NCBI GenBank assembly: GCA_937960795.1
Contig: CALGPA010000058.1
Span: 1-23,028, forward strand
Direction of reading: 5' to 3'
DNA from: an uncultured bacterium
GTDB lineage: Bacteria > Cloacimonadota > Cloacimonadia > Cloacimonadales > Cloacimonadaceae
Length of the DNA stretch: 23,028 nucleotides
In this document: one piece after another, positions 22,616-23,028 of the stretch
Numbering within the stretch: position 1 is the stretch's first letter
Layout of the letters: each line of letters begins with the position of its first letter
The notes under the pieces: model-generated
What the model was told of the DNA's origin: nothing
The model's database searches: none
Seen by the model: the letters and a program-made list of their open reading frames with translations, nothing else
Made by a program: the position numbers and the translations under genes

Positions 22616-23028
22616 TTATCTTGCTATTTTGATGAGTCTTCCGGTTTTTGAGTATGAATCGGACTCCACTCTATATAGGTATACTCCACTATCAACTACT
22701 CTGCCACGGTTGTCAGTGCCATTCCAAGAGACATAGCTCTCACCGCTATTGTCACTACGGGTTTTAAAGCTCTGGATCAGCTGTCCCTTGAGATTGAAGA
22801 TTGAGATGTTCAGCTCTTGATTTGGAGCAGACTTTGTCTTCAATGATGTATTACTCATAAAGGGGTTGGGCATTGCGCTGATTGAGAATTCTGCAGGATT
22901 GACCAAGTCTTCATTTGAGGTACCACCCACTTCTATGAAGATGGACGGGCTCGGCTCAGAGAGCATCATGGGGTTGTTAAACAAGCTGCAGATCCAATAT
23001 TCATATTCACCATCGGGTACATTGGTGT
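22616..23028 (-). CDS. C-terminal part of a secreted protein with a sorting domain
   Basis: The frame is open from the right window edge to the TAA at 22616-22618, so only the last 136 or so residues are seen. It begins in what looks like the end of a fibronectin-III-like repeat (TNVPDGEYEYWICSLFNN, then EPSPSIFIEV) and continues with a FlgD-Ig/type-9-like C-terminal module: AMPNPFMSNTSLK, ISIFNLKGQLIQSF, VSWNGTDNRGRVVDSG and VYLYRVESDSYSKTGRLIKI. The same module ends the protein at 12212-13897, so both probably use one secretion system. Catalytic domains, if any, lie outside the window. It is monocistronic at its 3' end, as a strong terminator follows. Confidence 0.85.
   Translation of the reverse strand, partial: TNVPDGEYEYWICSLFNNPMMLSEPSPSIFIEVGGTSNEDLVNPAEFSISAMPNPFMSNTSLKTKSAPNQELNISIFNLKGQLIQSFKTRSDNSGESYVSWNGTDNRGRVVDSGVYLYRVESDSYSKTGRLIKIAR

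Noticed and set aside
1..23028. CRISPR arrays, insertion sequences, prophage or defence genes
   Set aside because: I saw no regularly spaced repeats, transposase motifs, integrase, or att-like duplications; the lone tRNA has no copy of its 3' end nearby.

Overview
The window reads as bacterial chromosome from a diderm (Gram-negative-type) organism. All protein genes I can support lie on the minus strand, so transcription runs from high to low coordinates. Two secreted proteins end in a FlgD-like/type-9-style C-terminal sorting module (NYPNPFNPTTT...GVYFFRLKSG and GVYLYRVESDSYSKTGRLIKI). Together with waaA and cdsA this suggests an FCB-group bacterium, with Candidatus Cloacimonadota as my best guess; that is inference, and no rRNA is present to settle it.

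Region by region, in transcription order. (1) 23028-22245: the 3' end of a secreted protein, a strong intrinsic terminator, then about 320 bases of structured intergenic DNA that probably includes the leader of the next operon. (2) 22244-16768: an EF-G gene with an unusual domain IV, a STAS-domain protein, a response regulator fused to an RsbW-like ATPase domain, prmC and murA, all abutting or overlapping. (3) 16597-16767: a gap holding small hairpins and a candidate promoter. (4) 16596-13972: prfB, uppS, cdsA (termination factor RF2, undecaprenyl diphosphate synthesis, CDP-diacylglycerol synthesis), each overlapping the next. (5) 13897-5533: a secreted protein followed by a surface-polysaccharide operon: EamA transporter, Wzx-like flippase, a protein made of two fused GT4 glycosyltransferases, a further GT4 glycosyltransferase, and a nucleotide-sugar-type oxidoreductase. 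(6) 5532-5109: intergenic DNA with a palindromic repeat, tRNA-Asp(GTC) and its terminator. (7) 5104-1: waaA (Kdo transferase), an AmrS-type radical SAM enzyme, a small membrane-anchored NusG_II-domain protein, a glycosyltransferase/Ppx-GppA fusion, and a DAHP synthase cut by the window edge.

The common theme is envelope construction (MurA, UppS, CdsA, WaaA, glycosyltransferases, flippase) interleaved with translation factors (EF-G, PrmC, RF2, tRNA-Asp). PrmC methylates the GGQ glutamine of release factors, and its RF2 substrate gene is only one gene away. The least expected items are the ARA1-like glycosyltransferase fused to a Ppx/GppA domain, the two-glycosyltransferase fusion, the EF-G variant coupled to a partner-switching signalling pair, and a folded leader plus a 37-base palindromic repeat that recurs at two intergenic sites.
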